From NCBI GenBank assembly GCA_009746045.1, contig RPFO01000348.1, positions 1,944,960 through 2,008,959 of the forward strand: 64,000 bases of DNA. Direction: 5' to 3'. Below, in pieces: positions 31,203 through 43,036 of the stretch (the stretch's first letter is position 1; the number at the start of each line of letters is the position of its first letter). Origin of the DNA: Mesostigma viride. Lineage: Eukaryota; Streptophyta; Mesostigmatophyceae; Mesostigmatales; Mesostigmataceae. The notes under the pieces were generated by a model. The model was given only the letters and a program-made list of their open reading frames with translations. It was not told the DNA's origin and made no database searches. A program made the translations under genes and the position numbers.

Positions 31203-32240
31203 TTTAATTAATTAATTGTTTTTGTTGCGCACATGTGCATGTGCATGGCCCGGATCAATTGATGCAAGTGCGCGCACATGCATGCGTGATGCGGCTGCCA
31301 TTACTATATGAGACATAATTGCGCGGTCGAGGATGATCGATATCAGGCCGGCCGTCTCGAGCAGCTAGGGCTGCGCGCATGAGGCATTCACGAAATGATT
31401 GATTTACAAGTAACTGCGTCACGTGAGCATAAGTCGTCAGGCCGGAAATGAATATGGGATGAGGTGGATGGATGTAGCTATCTAGTAACTTCCTAGTTAC
31501 TGGGTGGTGGGCACCACGGCCCGAATCGCTACGCATGCCAAAGTTGGTCACACACGGCGCCCCCACTGACTGTGTACAGTCAGTGGGTACACGGGGCATG
31601 ATGCCTATACGATCTTTGTACACGTTGAGTTATTATCAATGAGATCTAGCATAGTAGTCCGTGGCATGCCTCTGCGCATGGCACACATGTAGTTACTCGT
31701 AAACTTACTTTACTGAAATGCATATGCAAATGATGCAGTTCATTTGATTAGAAAAGTGCTCCAGACGGTCATCACAGTCCAAAAATTCACACATGAGATT
31801 CCATATTTAGTGTCCTCAAGCCATGTCAAAGGGGCACTTGACCAGGGGTCCTGGAAGTTGGAACTCGGATAGAGCAGCCATGCGCATGCGTGGGCAATGC
31901 GTGCGGTCGTGAGTCTTCGAAACCTAAAAAGTTTCTGCATGCTAAAAAGTGCTCATCAGCATATAGGGCTTCCATCGCCAAGCACGGTTGGAGCCTATTG
32001 GCAGCACCAAACTTGTAGAACATTGTACAGGTTCAAAACTGGTGACAACTTTGTCGCATTTGGCACTAGAAAGATCAAAATTGTGGAGGTGCCCAGCTCA
32101 GTCATGCAGTGCAAGCTGCTGGCCCAGCCTAAAAGTGCTTCAAAAATAGCTGGTTCATCCCCTGAAAGTAAGAGTGCACCCCCTCCCGGATATAGTACAG
32201 CACCTGGCACTTCGCAACAACTAGCGGGCCAGGCCACCCT
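31203..32240. other. Repeat relics and unassigned spacer
   Basis: 31400-31620 (minus) resembles the LINE 3' UTR of 16.0-16.7 kb, with gcgtcacgtgagcataagtc at 31409-31428. 31630-32240 contains no gene I can support. Confidence 0.4.
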
Positions 32241-32385
32241 AGGAGTCTAGCCTTGCATGCAGTCTAGAGATAAGGCCACTCTAGCCTTGCATGCAGTCTA
32301 GAGAAAAGGTCACTCTAGCCGTGTATGCAGTCTAGAGAAACGGCCACTCTAGCCTTGCATATGGTCTAGAGGGAGGGTCACTCTA
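32236..32385. repeat. About 36-bp minisatellite at the 3' end of the DUF4346 gene
   Basis: Four imperfect copies of gccactctagccttgcatgc plus agtctagagaaaag. It touches the stop codon of the gene and so probably lies in its 3' UTR. Confidence 0.85.
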
Positions 32386-33545
32386 GTCCTGCATGTAGTC
32401 CCCACCGGAGACGAGCGCCGCTTCTGCCCGCTGGAACTCCCGCCCGAGGTAGTTAGCGTGCACCAGCATGCTCACAGGAGGCGGGGTCGCCTTGTCCTCC
32501 AAAATGGCCACGCTCAGCTCCTTGGCGGTGTATCCCCTGCATAGTTTCGATCACAGTTTGAGCATAGTTTCAACATGCAGATGAGCATTTCCCCAATCAG
32601 GTGAGAAAATTAGAAGTCAAGAAACATAACTATGTGCGCAGACCTGGCATACAAAGCCCCCCTTCTGTGAGTGGAACCCTGTTGACCCAGTTATTGTGAA
32701 ACGAAGACATGGAACGCTGTCACGGCAAACATGAGGATGGGCCACGCAGACATGCTCCGAGGACTTCAAGGCTTATGTGGAGAAGGGAGAGTGAGACAAA
32801 GAGCGATCGGAAAATTTAACGATGTAATAGAGTATGAGTTCTGCTCGCGGGTGTACAGGTAGGTAACTAATCTAACGTCCCAGAAGAGGTCCCTCACGGC
32901 TCACCTGTATATCTTGCTTGGGGTGGGCTTGTAGCTTCCATCGCATGGGATGGGCTTGCCAGTCTCTGGGTCACAAGCCACGCCCTTGTCATTTATAGTG
33001 TTCTTATAGTGCTTGGCAACGATCTGCGAGGTCTCCTTATCAATGTAAATGATAAAGTACCCGAGCGGATCTAGGTCCAGGTGCCTCCTGGAGAGCTTGT
33101 CGTCAATCTGTTGTCGGTTCACTGGATTCAAAGCATGCAGAAATGGAGACGAGGGAAAGCAGACCTAGGTAAAAAAAAGAGCGAAGCGCAGATGCAGAAT
33201 TCCCTCATTCGAGGGGAAAACGGTTGTAGAGGTCTTTCATTTAACGAAACAGTAATGGTTCATTCGACTGGCCAAGAGTTACAGCCCGAAGTCGCAACTG
33301 ACCACACTGGGACATGGTGGCAACGGAAACCCGCTAAACTAACCTTGAGCAACGGAACAGGTAACCCGGGATGGCATAACCGAACGCGGGCCCACATTTC
33401 TGAGCGAAAAATACGATGCAGGGCCACCCCTCAGTCGCCCCCTATTTTGGCGTAGGCGACCTTGCACGGGCGCTGGACGTGGTCCTACCGGCCGAAGAAG
33501 GTGACTGCCTGGACAGCTGGAGATTTGCGCTGCAACAAGCAACAT
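32383..33545 (-). CDS. DUF4346 protein with probable plastid transit peptide, 3 exons, 190 aa
   Basis: Exons 33545-33344, 33121-32905 and 32536-32383. Donors CAAG|GTTAGT and ACAG|GTGAGC, acceptors AATCCAG|TG and TATGCAG|GG; phases 1 and 2 join exactly, giving 190 codons plus TAG. The mature part has IDDKLSRRHLDLDPLGYFII, KETSQIVAKHY, DPETGKPIPC, YRGYTAKELSVAI, HANYLGREFQRAE and the terminal DYMQD, the conserved skeleton of cyanobacterial DUF4346 proteins. The first about 65 residues are Arg/Ser/Pro-rich, lack acidic residues and end SRVTCSVAQ, a typical transit peptide. The function of the family is not known. Exon 1 is inferred from phase and composition and is less certain than exons 2-3. 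Confidence 0.85.
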
Positions 33546-34790
33546 TTTATACAGACGTTCGGTAATATGTGAGCCCCTAAAGTAAGAAATGGCGATACTG
33601 TTTTCAACGCAGAGAAACCATGACTGCCAAGGTCATTATATTTTACTGCAGTGTTTCCGTGGCAGTGTCGCGCACCCACGCTGTGACGTCATTTGCTCAA
33701 AAAAATTATCTACTGCCATCTCTGTCGGCCCGCCTTCCTAATTGACCCGAATGCTTTGATGACCAGCCCATGTTTAATAACATCGTTCGTCGTTGTCTCG
33801 TTGAGCCAGGTGGCGCGCGGCCAGGTGCGGGCCTCGGTCAAGACTCTAATAATAAGGCACCAGGCACACTACGCTGCACCGAGCTGCACGTCATACAGTG
33901 TAGCACAGCCTCACAGCCGACAGCCATAATCTGGCGGAGCACATTTCGAAGAATTTGCGAAGCCAATTTATACAGCAGAATGATCTAGTGTAGCAGGTCC
34001 TACTGTTGAAAGAAACACAGCGAAGTCTACGTGAAATCTCCCACCGAGTCGTCTTTACGCCGAGTCTGCTAATAATGCGACCTCCGATAACTCACCTGGA
34101 AGACAGCGAGGGGCAAAACTGTACAAGGGAAAACGGAGCCATACTAGCTTGACAGCGGGGATTTAAAAAGCTTACGTTACGAACGAGTAGAACCGGAGAG
34201 CTCTTGCCGTCAAATGATCGTATCAACTTCGATCCGGCGGGCCGTTATCCCGTTACCTTTCCACAATGCACGGTATGACCTCTGCTGACGACGGGCTCTT
34301 CTTCTGTTGCCAGCTGTGGTTTTGAACTTTGATTTTCAGTCCTTCAGGGTCTCGAGAAATCGATTGGAATACTGATGGACAACGGCAGCCGTGGGCAAAG
34401 CCAAGATTGCGTGTCGTACAAGCCGCTAGCGACGTTGACCGTGTTTAATGGGATGCTCATTTCATCGGTTCCTTGCATGCACACGTTTGTTGTATGGTTG
34501 CATGCACACATAGTTATCTGAGCCATTCGGCATGCCCTTTATTTGCCACAACTAGGGTTATTCATGTTGCATATTCTAGGACTTGCTCAATGGCCTGCAC
34601 ATTTTCGCTTGTGCTCCTTAACCCAAGCATGTCAGCCGTGCCTCACCAATTGCTGTCATGTTACAAAGTGCTAGCGCCTATAGAAACTAGAATTAGGTCA
34701 TCATGCCGATATTATTAGACATGCACATAGTGGCCTTGCATGCATCATGGTGAAGCCATCTGATTACGCAAGTTCCCATGATACGTGAAT
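33546..34790. other. Unassigned spacer upstream of the DUF4346 gene
   Basis: I see no recognisable gene or repeat. The first few hundred bases probably hold the promoter of the minus-strand DUF4346 gene. Confidence 0.4.
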
Positions 34791-34828
34791 TTTGGCTCCT
34801 TCCCTGCTGCCTGCATTTGTTCCGCAGG

Positions 34829-36089
34829 GAAATTCTATCATGGGAAGCAAGCCCTGCCGTTGCCAGCAGCACCCGGAGATGTACGTGAAGCAACCATTTG
34901 CCGAGCTGAGCAGCCAGCTGGATGTGTCCATCGCGCATGCGTGCAGAGAGCTTTGGAATGAGCTTTCTGAGCTGATGCCACCGGGGCGGGGATCGCAAGC
35001 CGCAATGTCCCAGGCAGGGCCAACCTGAGATAATGCAAGGTATAGCGATAGCAAGGCTGTAGTTGCAGCCCATGGCACTATTTTGGATGTGTAAATGCAG
35101 TTCTGGAGAGCACAAGCACGCCACTTTTCAAATGTCATGCGGGGTAAGGCAGCCGTTGGCGAACATGCTCTCAGGTGGAGGCAGGGGCCCAGTTGTCGGA
35201 CCTGCAGACCACGACCTGATGCATTGAGCTGGTGGAAGCTGCTGGGAATGAGTGCGCTGTTGGAGCAGCTGTCAAAGAGGAGCCTGGATGCGGTACGCTT
35301 TTGACTTCAATGTTCACCAAGTTATATGGCTAGGAGGAGAGGGGATGCGTGATCTGCCGCACTGTATAATGTATATATTGCCACAGCCTTCCGGGCCTGC
35401 CCTTTCAAGCCATGCCGTGACAACTCAAGGTACCTCTACCTTTTGTGTGCTGTCCATGATCTGCAGCATTCACAGTAGATATACTAGTATCTGTCCATGA
35501 TCTGCAGCATTCACAGTAGATATACTAGTATAACCACAGCCTGCCGCCTGCTCAGGGCTTCAAGCCATGACAACTCAAGGTATCTTTGTACTTCAATTTT
35601 GTACCACGACAGCCGTACCTATCCCTATTCCCTGCATACATGTGCATGGCTTTGGTATTATTTAACCTGTTCCATTCGCTTATGGCATCATGACATGTTA
35701 TAGCGCTGTGACAGCTAGCCCTTCCACCATCTCTTTTTTGTGTTATAGGAATTGGGATGATGTGCACAGTCTCTATAGGGTTTGTTCATACTTGAGCAAT
35801 GCCTTGATGCGCTTAGCTGCGAATTCTTGTCTGCGTCATTGAAAATCACGGCACAGCCTGTGGCACCTGGTCCACAAGCTCTGGGCAATTGATGGATGTC
35901 CGCGATGAGGAGCACTCATGAGTGATTCCTGTGTGTCTCTAATTACAACTGTATTGGCCGCTGTTGCGATATATCACAGAAAATGAACAGGCCACTCTAT
36001 CATCAGCTGTCCGGGGAGCCTGGCTGTCTGGAGCTGGTGAAGGTGTTTATGATGACCAGCGTTGACCCAGAAGAAACAAGGTGAGCGGT
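34829..36089 (+). other. Possible exons of an unrecognised plus-strand gene
   Basis: Three stretches have splice-like borders and protein-like composition: 34829-35026 (after gttccgcag; SKPCRCQQHPEMYVKQPFAE, SIAHACRELWNELSELM), 35098-35140 (after gtaaatgcag; FWRAQARHFSNVMR, donor GTAAGG), and 35980-36079 (after tatcacag; MNRPLYHQLSGEPGCLELVK, FMMTSVDPEETR, donor GTGAGC). I could not join them in one phase and recognise no family. A direct repeat of about 45 bp lies at 35450-35535 (ctgtccatgatctgcagcat). Confidence 0.25.
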
Positions 36090-36980
36090 TCTGATTGGCA
36101 TTGCTTAAGCTGGGGCACTTATGATATGCACATGCACATATTCATGCAACTGCGCTCGGCCCGCCGGAGCCCGCGTGCTCCCGAGGGCCGCCCTAGCCCG
36201 CGTGCTCGGGGCAGCTGGGGGGGAGCCTGCGTAGCGGCATCGTGACTAGTATTCGTTAGTCGAGTGTTGTCTAATAAGCATATTCCCTTTATGTTGCCAC
36301 GGCCGACAGGTGGAGGTAGTGGAATGTGAGCTCCCCGTTCGGCCCAAGGAGGAAGGCTCCGGTTATCAGGCGTGCACTGCCGTGCTTTCAGGATATTAAT
36401 GGGCACAGACAAATGACGGGACAGCCTCTGGTTGTTTTTTAATCCCAGCTCCTCAGCTAGGAAAAAGAAGTTCAAGTGAGGCCCAAGGTTTAAGGCCCAA
36501 GCCTTCCTAGACCTACGTTGTGTTACTGCCAGTTTCCTAGTAGCTAGGTTTGTAGCTTGTTCTAAGAGGAGAATAATCATTTTGCCATGCCACTGGTTGG
36601 GTCATCGCTAGTGTTCACGAGCTCATCAATAAAGTTTTTTAAAAAACAGTTTAATAAGTTTGATGTGTGTGTGCCGTTCTCGGCTGTGGCAATGTGGATG
36701 TGTAGGACTTAGTATTGTAACATTAAGTGCAGAAAAACAGTCGAAGTAGGTCATATTATTCTGAATTTTGTATCATGGAACCCATTTCTCGCTGCTTTCA
36801 CAAGTCAGAACTCAAAAGCTAGACATGTGCTCCAACCCTAATCTCAGGGATCGTTAGGCCCTGTAGCAACGAGTCAGCGATCCGACGCACCGCCAACGGC
36901 GGCAAGTCAGCCGTCTGACGCGCCGCCAACGGCGGCAAGTCAGCCAGGCTGACGCGGACAAAAACCCTTACTAAAAGCAC
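36090..36980. other. Unassigned spacer with a short direct repeat
   Basis: 36870-36960 has about 2.5 copies of ccgccaacggcggcaagtca, itself containing the palindrome ccgccaacggcgg. No gene seen. Confidence 0.45.
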
Positions 36981-38416
36981 TGGTTACCTCTCCATGGGGC
37001 AACGTACTTCATGAAGGGCCTTGAACGGCGTGCCTTCGGGCATGCCAATAGTGTCACATTTCTGCTTCCACTTATTGTTTTAGTGAAGATGCTGGTTTTT
37101 GTGGGAGCTACGTGGGACCTGAAACAAATTTCCAGCTTCAGTTGAGTTCATTTGGTGTCATTATATACGTGCATGTGTGATGAAACCCTTGGAAAACCAT
37201 GAAGAACTGCATTTTGGGGTATTTATGCTAGCATTCGTCACCAGTTTGTCATCCAACCAGCCTACAACTTTGTGGGCATGCTATTTGGCATGTGTTTGAA
37301 ACATGTGCAAAGTTTTCTCACGCGCATTGTTCGCTTGTGCTGCACTAATGAATATCTTGTTTTTCCGTCTGGTGTTTCTTGTGCATGGACCTGTTCATGC
37401 AGACTGCCCTGCCATTCAGCACTTCAAGGATCGGTGGCCGGACTTTCGCACAAAGCCGCGAAACACGATCTTCGTCATGAACTATGATGGTGTATGCCCC
37501 AGGAGTTTTATGGATACTCACAGCACTTGGCCAGCCTTTGTAATGTGCGTGAACGTGCCTGAGTGGGTCATGGTCAATGGTCGTTTTTGCCCGATGGTGC
37601 TGCTCATGGGTGCTATGAAGGGGAAGGCGCCAAAAAACATGGGGATTTTTCTTGACTTGATTTTTCAGGACTTTCTGGGACTCTGGAAGGGGCATTACAT
37701 CTGTGATGTTGCGGATGATGTGAAGGGTGTGTACTTTCAAGTCCAGAAAAATCCCCATGTTTTTTGGCGCCTTCCCCTTCATAGCACCCATGAGCAGCAC
37801 CATCGGGCAAAAACGACCATTGACCATGACCCACTCAGGCACGTTCACGCACATTACAAAGGCTGGCCAAGTGCTGTGAGTATCCATAAAACTCCTGGGG
37901 CATACACCATCATAGTTCATGACGAAGATCGTGTTTCGCGGCTTTGTGCGAAAGTCCGGCCACCGATCCTTGATGTGCTGAATGGCAGGGCAGTCTGCAT
38001 GAACAGGTCCATGCACAAGAAACACCAGACGGAAAAACAAGATATTCATTAGTGCAGCACAAGCGAACAATGCGCGTGAGAAAACTTTGCACATGTTTCA
38101 AACACATGCCAAATAGCATGCCCACAAAGTTGTAGGCTGGTTGGATGACAAACTGGTGACGAATGCTAGCATAAATACCCCAAAATGCAGTTCTTCATGG
38201 TTTTCCAAGGGTTTCATCACACATGCACGTATATAATGACACCAAATGAACTCAGTTGGAGCTGAAACTTTGTTTCATGTCCCACGTAGCTCCCACAAAA
38301 ACCAGCATCTTCACTAAAACAATAAGTGGAAGCAGAAATGTGACACTATTGGCATGCCCGAAGGCACGCCGTTCAAGGCCCTTCATGAAGTACGTTGCCC
38401 CATGGAGAGGTAACCA
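36981..38416. repeat. 1.44-kb near-perfect palindrome carrying transposase fragments
   Basis: 36981-37654 and 37739-38416 are reverse complements with few mismatches. The outermost bases are tggttacctc and gaggtaacca, and a single-copy spacer of about 84 bp lies at the centre (about 37655-37738). Both arms encode the same protein segment. Confidence 0.93.
37303..37740 (+). pseudogene. CACTA/TNP2-like transposase fragment
   Basis: The plus strand reads PAIQHFKDRWPDFRTKPRNT, VMNYDGVCPRSFMDTHSTWP, FVMCVNVPEWVMVNGRFCPM, LLMGAMKGKAPKNMGIFLDL, IFQDFLGLWKGH. This follows the Transposase_21 pattern of CACTA elements (a DG...S.WP segment, N-P-P-like NVPEW, a GP/GKAPK-like segment, a D-L-x-x-LW segment). 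The frame then runs into the opposite palindrome arm, where it is antisense of itself, so the protein is broken. A mirror copy lies on the minus strand (38094-37660). Confidence 0.6.
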
Positions 38417-38990
38417 AGACAAGGGTGGGTGGGTGGGGAGCAAAGAAAGAGGCTGACAAAGCCAGCCTGAGCGGCTTTTAGTCGCAAAATCTCCCTTATC
38501 CCTAGCTAACTGACGTTATTGAACCCTTATGTTCAGTGATGCTAGTAAGACGCTAACCGTACAGACCAGGGGTAGAGTATCCCGAATCTGAACGGCTAGT
38601 ATTAAGTAATGCGTAGGTTGATCTTTTCAGGGGCACTGCACCTCACGCCCCGTTCCGCCCGGGTATAATCAACCCAAGCGCTGAACGCACATTTTATTTA
38701 ATTCATTTTTCAACCATGCACTATACTGCATCTACTAATCACAAAAGCTCTAGCCAAACAGCTACGAGAAAACACTACGACCTATAAGCCGCTCAATCAG
38801 CGGCCTCTTGTTCCCGCATTCACGTATCGAAGTAACTCCGTTCAAAGAACTCCGAATATCTTTTAAACACATCCCAAATAGCATGCCCACAAAGTTTCAG
38901 GCTGGTTGGATGACAAAATGGTGACAAATGCTAGCATAAATACCCCCCCAAACGCAGTTTTTCACGGTTTTCCTAGGTCATGCTCATGGT
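38417..38990 (-). mobile_element. Degraded DIRS-like terminal repeat in palindrome-family DNA
   Basis: 38790-38862 (cagcggcctcttgttcccgc, aactccgttcaaagaactcc) is a diverged relative of the B repeat end of the DIRS element (cagcggctccccttccgtat, ctatgttcagagaaccccg). 38865-38980 repeats part of the palindrome arm (38095-38210), so the DIRS piece was inserted within that repeat. Confidence 0.5.
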
Positions 38991-39109
38991 CTATGCTTGT
39001 CTACACCAAATAACACACATTATGGTGTACAAGTACAATGTCACGACTTTCCTTTGACCGCAAGTGGAACTCATTGCTAGGAGCTATAAAACATGATGCC
39101 ATCGAGTGT

Positions 39110-39375
39110 TTTTGCTAAGGGACCGGTACCGGTAATTCTCCGGTAATTACCGGTGCCCCCCCGGCCGACCGGTAAGCCCCCCCGGGCCGACCGGTATGCT
39201 ATATGCCAAGCAGGAACCCCCCCCCGGCCGACCGGTATGCTGTGTTCAGAGCAGGAACCCCCCCCGTTCAACCGGTATAAGCCATTGTGACTTGTCCGGG
39301 CTGCCCTGGTCGACCGGGAAGCTTTAAATGCCGGCCGGGGTTCCCCGGTTTCCCCGTCAGACAGAACCGGTACTT
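39110..39375. repeat. CCGG-rich degenerate tandem repeat
   Basis: Repeats of ccggccgaccggta with runs of eight to ten C, and several accggt/ccggtaattaccgg palindromes. Confidence 0.8.
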
Positions 39376-40173
39376 ATATACTGACTATAACACAATATCA
39401 ATTTCTATTAGTAAAGGTTGACTATTCCCGGCATTTACAAAAAGTTTGCACATTTCTGCCATGCTAACACCTCCACGAAATGTAAACGCTGACACAGCAG
39501 AGCCCTGCTGAATGCCCGACAAAAACCAGGGTGCAAGGGAATGAAATTTCGCGATGGTCCGATCGCAGCTACAACATACCTTACTGATCAACATAAAATA
39601 GTAGTGCGTGACCCTCAGATGCAGTATTTAGAAAATAACCATGGGCAACGGCTCGGCAATGCTAGGCGATTTTGCACAAACATTGCTTGCTCGCGACTTT
39701 ATCAGCTGTCGTTCATGTTGCCCACTTAAAATACCGGTGTGAGCTTGACTAGCACAAATGTTGTTGCTGTTGTTGTTGCCACGCAATGGGCAGCAGAGAT
39801 TTGTAGACTGTTGTTGGACGTACTACAGTAACAGCAACTGTTGAGGAGGGGCTACAGTTTCAACTTCAACTTGTGAGTAAATCGATGTTCCGTACCCAAG
39901 TAACAAAAGGCGTGGGGCGGTGCAGCTCTGACCCTACAACGAATGGGTCAGCACTAGGCAGCCGGCAAGTCCAGTCTGTCAAATGCGTAGACTAGACTGG
40001 TAGAGCGGGTAACAAATGCGCTGCAGACTGTAGACCTGCAGTAGGTACGCAACACGATGTGAAGGTGCTGAGCCGCAAAACGTTGATGAAGTTCACGGCA
40101 GTCGAGCCAGCTGACTTTGTTTTGCGTGTTTTCTAATCCTGCATTATTCGATAGTGCGCTAGAGAAGCGAATC

Positions 40174-40602
40174 ATGACAAAGAAGAAAGAGCCCCCGCTT
40201 CCCCTGGGCTACAAATTCAAAGACCATTTCACACGAGGCGGTGGCATTTTAACCTTGGCCGGCAGTGCAAGCGGCCGGTGGGCTTTGGGCACGGTCTTTA
40301 CAGACCAGGCGCAGGCAGGCATCGAGTTAGAAGGGGACGATACTGATAAGAGGAATGTGGATGAGGGTGCCGTAGAGGAGGGCGATGCAGGTGGCTCAGC
40401 GCACGCACAGCCTGAAATCCATGGTGGTGGTGTTCCGCTCTCGTTCAACCACTTTGAGAAGATGAATGGGTTCGAGCGAGCGCATGTAAAATGGACGGAC
40501 AGGAAGCTGCGCCGGCCCGGCGGTAAAACTGGGAACCAACATACAAAGAAAGCCAAGATGGCACTAGCTAGCGGTGACGAAGAACCTGGTCCTCATTTTT
40601 AA
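40174..40602 (+). CDS. Hypothetical single-exon ORF, 142 aa
   Basis: ATG at 40174, stop TAA at 40600-40602. Starts MTKKKEPPLPLGYKFKDHFT, has an acidic middle (EGDDTDKRNVDEGAVEEGD) and a basic end (KTGNQHTKKAKM). It is the only intact frame over 100 codons in this part that is not made by repeats. I recognise no domain. It may be the end of a spliced gene or an element ORF. Confidence 0.35.
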   Translation: MTKKKEPPLPLGYKFKDHFTRGGGILTLAGSASGRWALGTVFTDQAQAGIELEGDDTDKRNVDEGAVEEGDAGGSAHAQPEIHGGGVPLSFNHFEKMNGFERAHVKWTDRKLRRPGGKTGNQHTKKAKMALASGDEEPGPHF

Positions 40603-40979
40603 AGAGGAACCCGGGTCTCCTGAGGTAGCTTTTCCAACTTCCACTGGCCTATGGGTGTAGGGTGCATGGAAACAGGCGGCATCATGTTTAATAACTTACT
40701 TAGTCAGGCCGCGGCATGTATGGGTGAGCCAATGTGAGAGCTATACACTGCCTACCGGCAATGTGTACTATGTTTTGCAGCCTCCTATTGTTACCATGTG
40801 CACATGCTTGTATGCATGCTAAGTTATCATCGTCGCGTGTCTTAGTAGGGCTGCCACCCTGTACCCCGGTATGAGAATCAGGGCACAAGCAGCCCACTGG
40901 GGGCCTATGGCAAGGCTTCAGAGTGTAGGATAAATTATATAACTGTATAAGAAATCCTATTGGGATTTTTTTTTATTTT

Positions 40980-41125
40980 TTTTTAAATTCGCCACCATCC
41001 AGGGGGGCGGAGCCCCTCCCTGGATGGAGCCCCGGACCCCCCCCCGGCCTCGGCCGCTTCGTGGCCTCGGCCGGCACCCCTACCGGAATTACCAGAACCC
41101 CCCCACCCCTTAGCAAAAACACAGA
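40980..41125. other. GC-rich spacer with poly-C and poly-T runs
   Basis: A T-rich run at 40965-40985 precedes a ggggcggagcccctccctgg hairpin and cggcctcggccgcttcgtgg repeats. It directly abuts the inverted repeat beginning at about 41130. Confidence 0.5.
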
Positions 41126-41735
41126 TTTTTTCGATGTGACAAGTCCTTCCGCAACCTATCAAAATTTCCGTCAATGCCAGATAAAGGGCAGCACGGTTCT
41201 AGAAATTGAATGCACCCCTGCCTGCCGACCCTGTTACCATACCACTAAGTTTCGAGCGCTCGAGGTACGAAATACACGTTTCCCACTAAGAACTGCCGAC
41301 TAGACACCTGTGAACTCACCGTGGCTTGTTCCACGCGCATGCCCGCTTTTGCTGGTCGGGACTCACCTAATTTCACCTAATTTTATGGCAGCGTGCATCG
41401 TCCCCGCGGACTTGGCTCGTTCCTGGCGCGCGCCGCGCCAAGTTAGCGAGGACAATGCACGCTGCCATAAAATTATAGGTGAAATTCGCCGAGTACAGCA
41501 CAGCAAAAGCGGGCATGCGCATGGAAAAAGCCACGGTGAGTTCACCCGTTCACAGGTGTCTTGTCGGCGGTTCTTAGTGGGAAACGTGTATTTCGTACCT
41601 CGAGTGCTAGAAAATTAGTGGTATGGTAACAGGGTCCGCAGGGGTAGATTTAATTTTTGGAACGGTGCCGCCGTTTATAGGGAATTGACGGAAATTGTTA
41701 CATAAATTCAGCGGCTAGGGAATTTTGTAGAATAG

Positions 41736-42240
41736 ATGGAGGAGCTAGACGAAGCGATAGATAAAGTATGGATTCAACACGATGAGGCCAAGGCTGCTGC
41801 GGCGGCGGCCAAGGCTGCGGAGGCAAGTGCTGCGGAGGCCAAGGCTGCGGTGGCCAAGGCTGTAGCGCCGTGCATTCGCCTGCCTGATCAGACTGCTGCC
41901 ACGGAGTTCCGTGGATGATACCGTCTGGGTCCCTAGCGGGCCACCAATGCTTGCATGGGTGAAGGTGACACAGCTGGCATTGTCAGTGGAGGTTGATGCC
42001 GACAAGGAGCTGGTTGCCACTGCCGTGCAGGATGTCCTGCAGATCTTGGCTACTGACGCGTGCAAGGAAGCTGAGATCAAGTCAGCTCTCTGTTCGATCA
42101 GAAAGAATCGACGGACTATAGTACAGGAGTTGGCGAGCAGACTAGCAGACCGTGACCGGACGGCTGTTGCGGCGGCTTGCACGCAGCTGCAGGTAGCAAG
42201 ACGTCGGTCATCGTTGCTACCCAGCTATGGGTTTAAATAA
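41736..42240 (+). pseudogene. Fold-back arm ORF of unknown function (frameshifted)
   Basis: Starts MEELDEAIDKVWIQHDEAKA, continues through an Ala/Lys coiled-coil-like repeat, then shifts frame near 41900 to WVPSGPPMLAWVKVTQLALS and VATAVQDVLQILATDACKEA. A mirror copy lies at 43382-43040 on the minus strand with fewer breaks. No domain recognised; it may be the accessory protein of a CACTA-like element. Confidence 0.4.
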
Positions 42241-42286
42241 TTAAACACGGTAGCGAGCTATAAATGAATAATAAAACACAGAAGCT

Positions 42287-43036
42287 ATGGATACCGGGGT
42301 CGAGCCGTACATGTTAATGGATAGCTATGCAAGCTGGCCACAATCTATTATCATCACTGACAAGGGGCCATGGGACAGTTATCCTCCGGAGTATCGCGAC
42401 ATGCTGGTGGATGAGATCCAGCCGGAAATCAGTTTGACATATCCGGACTTACTTCTCACAGTGGATTATAGTTGCATGGCCACGGAGGGCAGGCATTGAC
42501 CATGTCAAAGGTCGATGCCTGCCCTCTACATAGGTTTAGGACTTGAGGTCGTTTAAAATGGTTCGACTACAGACAGTTGACGAGTTTATGTGTGATGAAT
42601 CTAATGTCGGGGACTCGGGGTGGGCAGTGGAGAGGATGACGCACGTATGTTTGCGAGAACTTATGACGAGGCAGTGGGGAAAGTCATGGAGGACACGCCA
42701 TTGTACCAAGGCTCTTCGAGCAAGGCTTCACTGACAACGTTGAAACTGCTGACTCTTATGGGGGAGCACTCTTGCTCTCAGGTATTCGCATATGAGCTCT
42801 TTGGCATGTTGGCGATGGTACTACCCGAGGGTAACACTCTGCCCGCCAGTGTTGCGTCGGCACGGAAGATATTCAAAGGCTTGGGCCTGGGGTACAGGGT
42901 CTATCATGCCTGCCCGTGCGAGGGCTTTCTTTACAAGGACCAAACCACGAAGATCTGCCCCATTTGCAAGAGGTCCCGGTACGAGACTTACACGGACAGA
43001 CACGGGGACGTTGTCAACTCGAGGAATGAGAGCTGA
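42287..43036 (+). pseudogene. CACTA/TNP2-like transposase N-terminal fragment
   Basis: 42620-43036 reads LLTLMGEHSCSQVFAYELFG, MLAMVLPEGNTLPASVASAR, KIFKGLGLGYRVYHACPCEG and ICPICKRSRYET. This is the conserved N-terminal part of TNP2-type transposases (a LLP-GNTLP-S-A-K-L-LGY--IHACPN motif and C-P-x-C zinc motif). An upstream frame (42287-42499, DTGVEPYMLMDSYASWPQSI) may be related. The catalytic part is missing; the reading frame enters the right inverted arm and stops. Confidence 0.75.
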
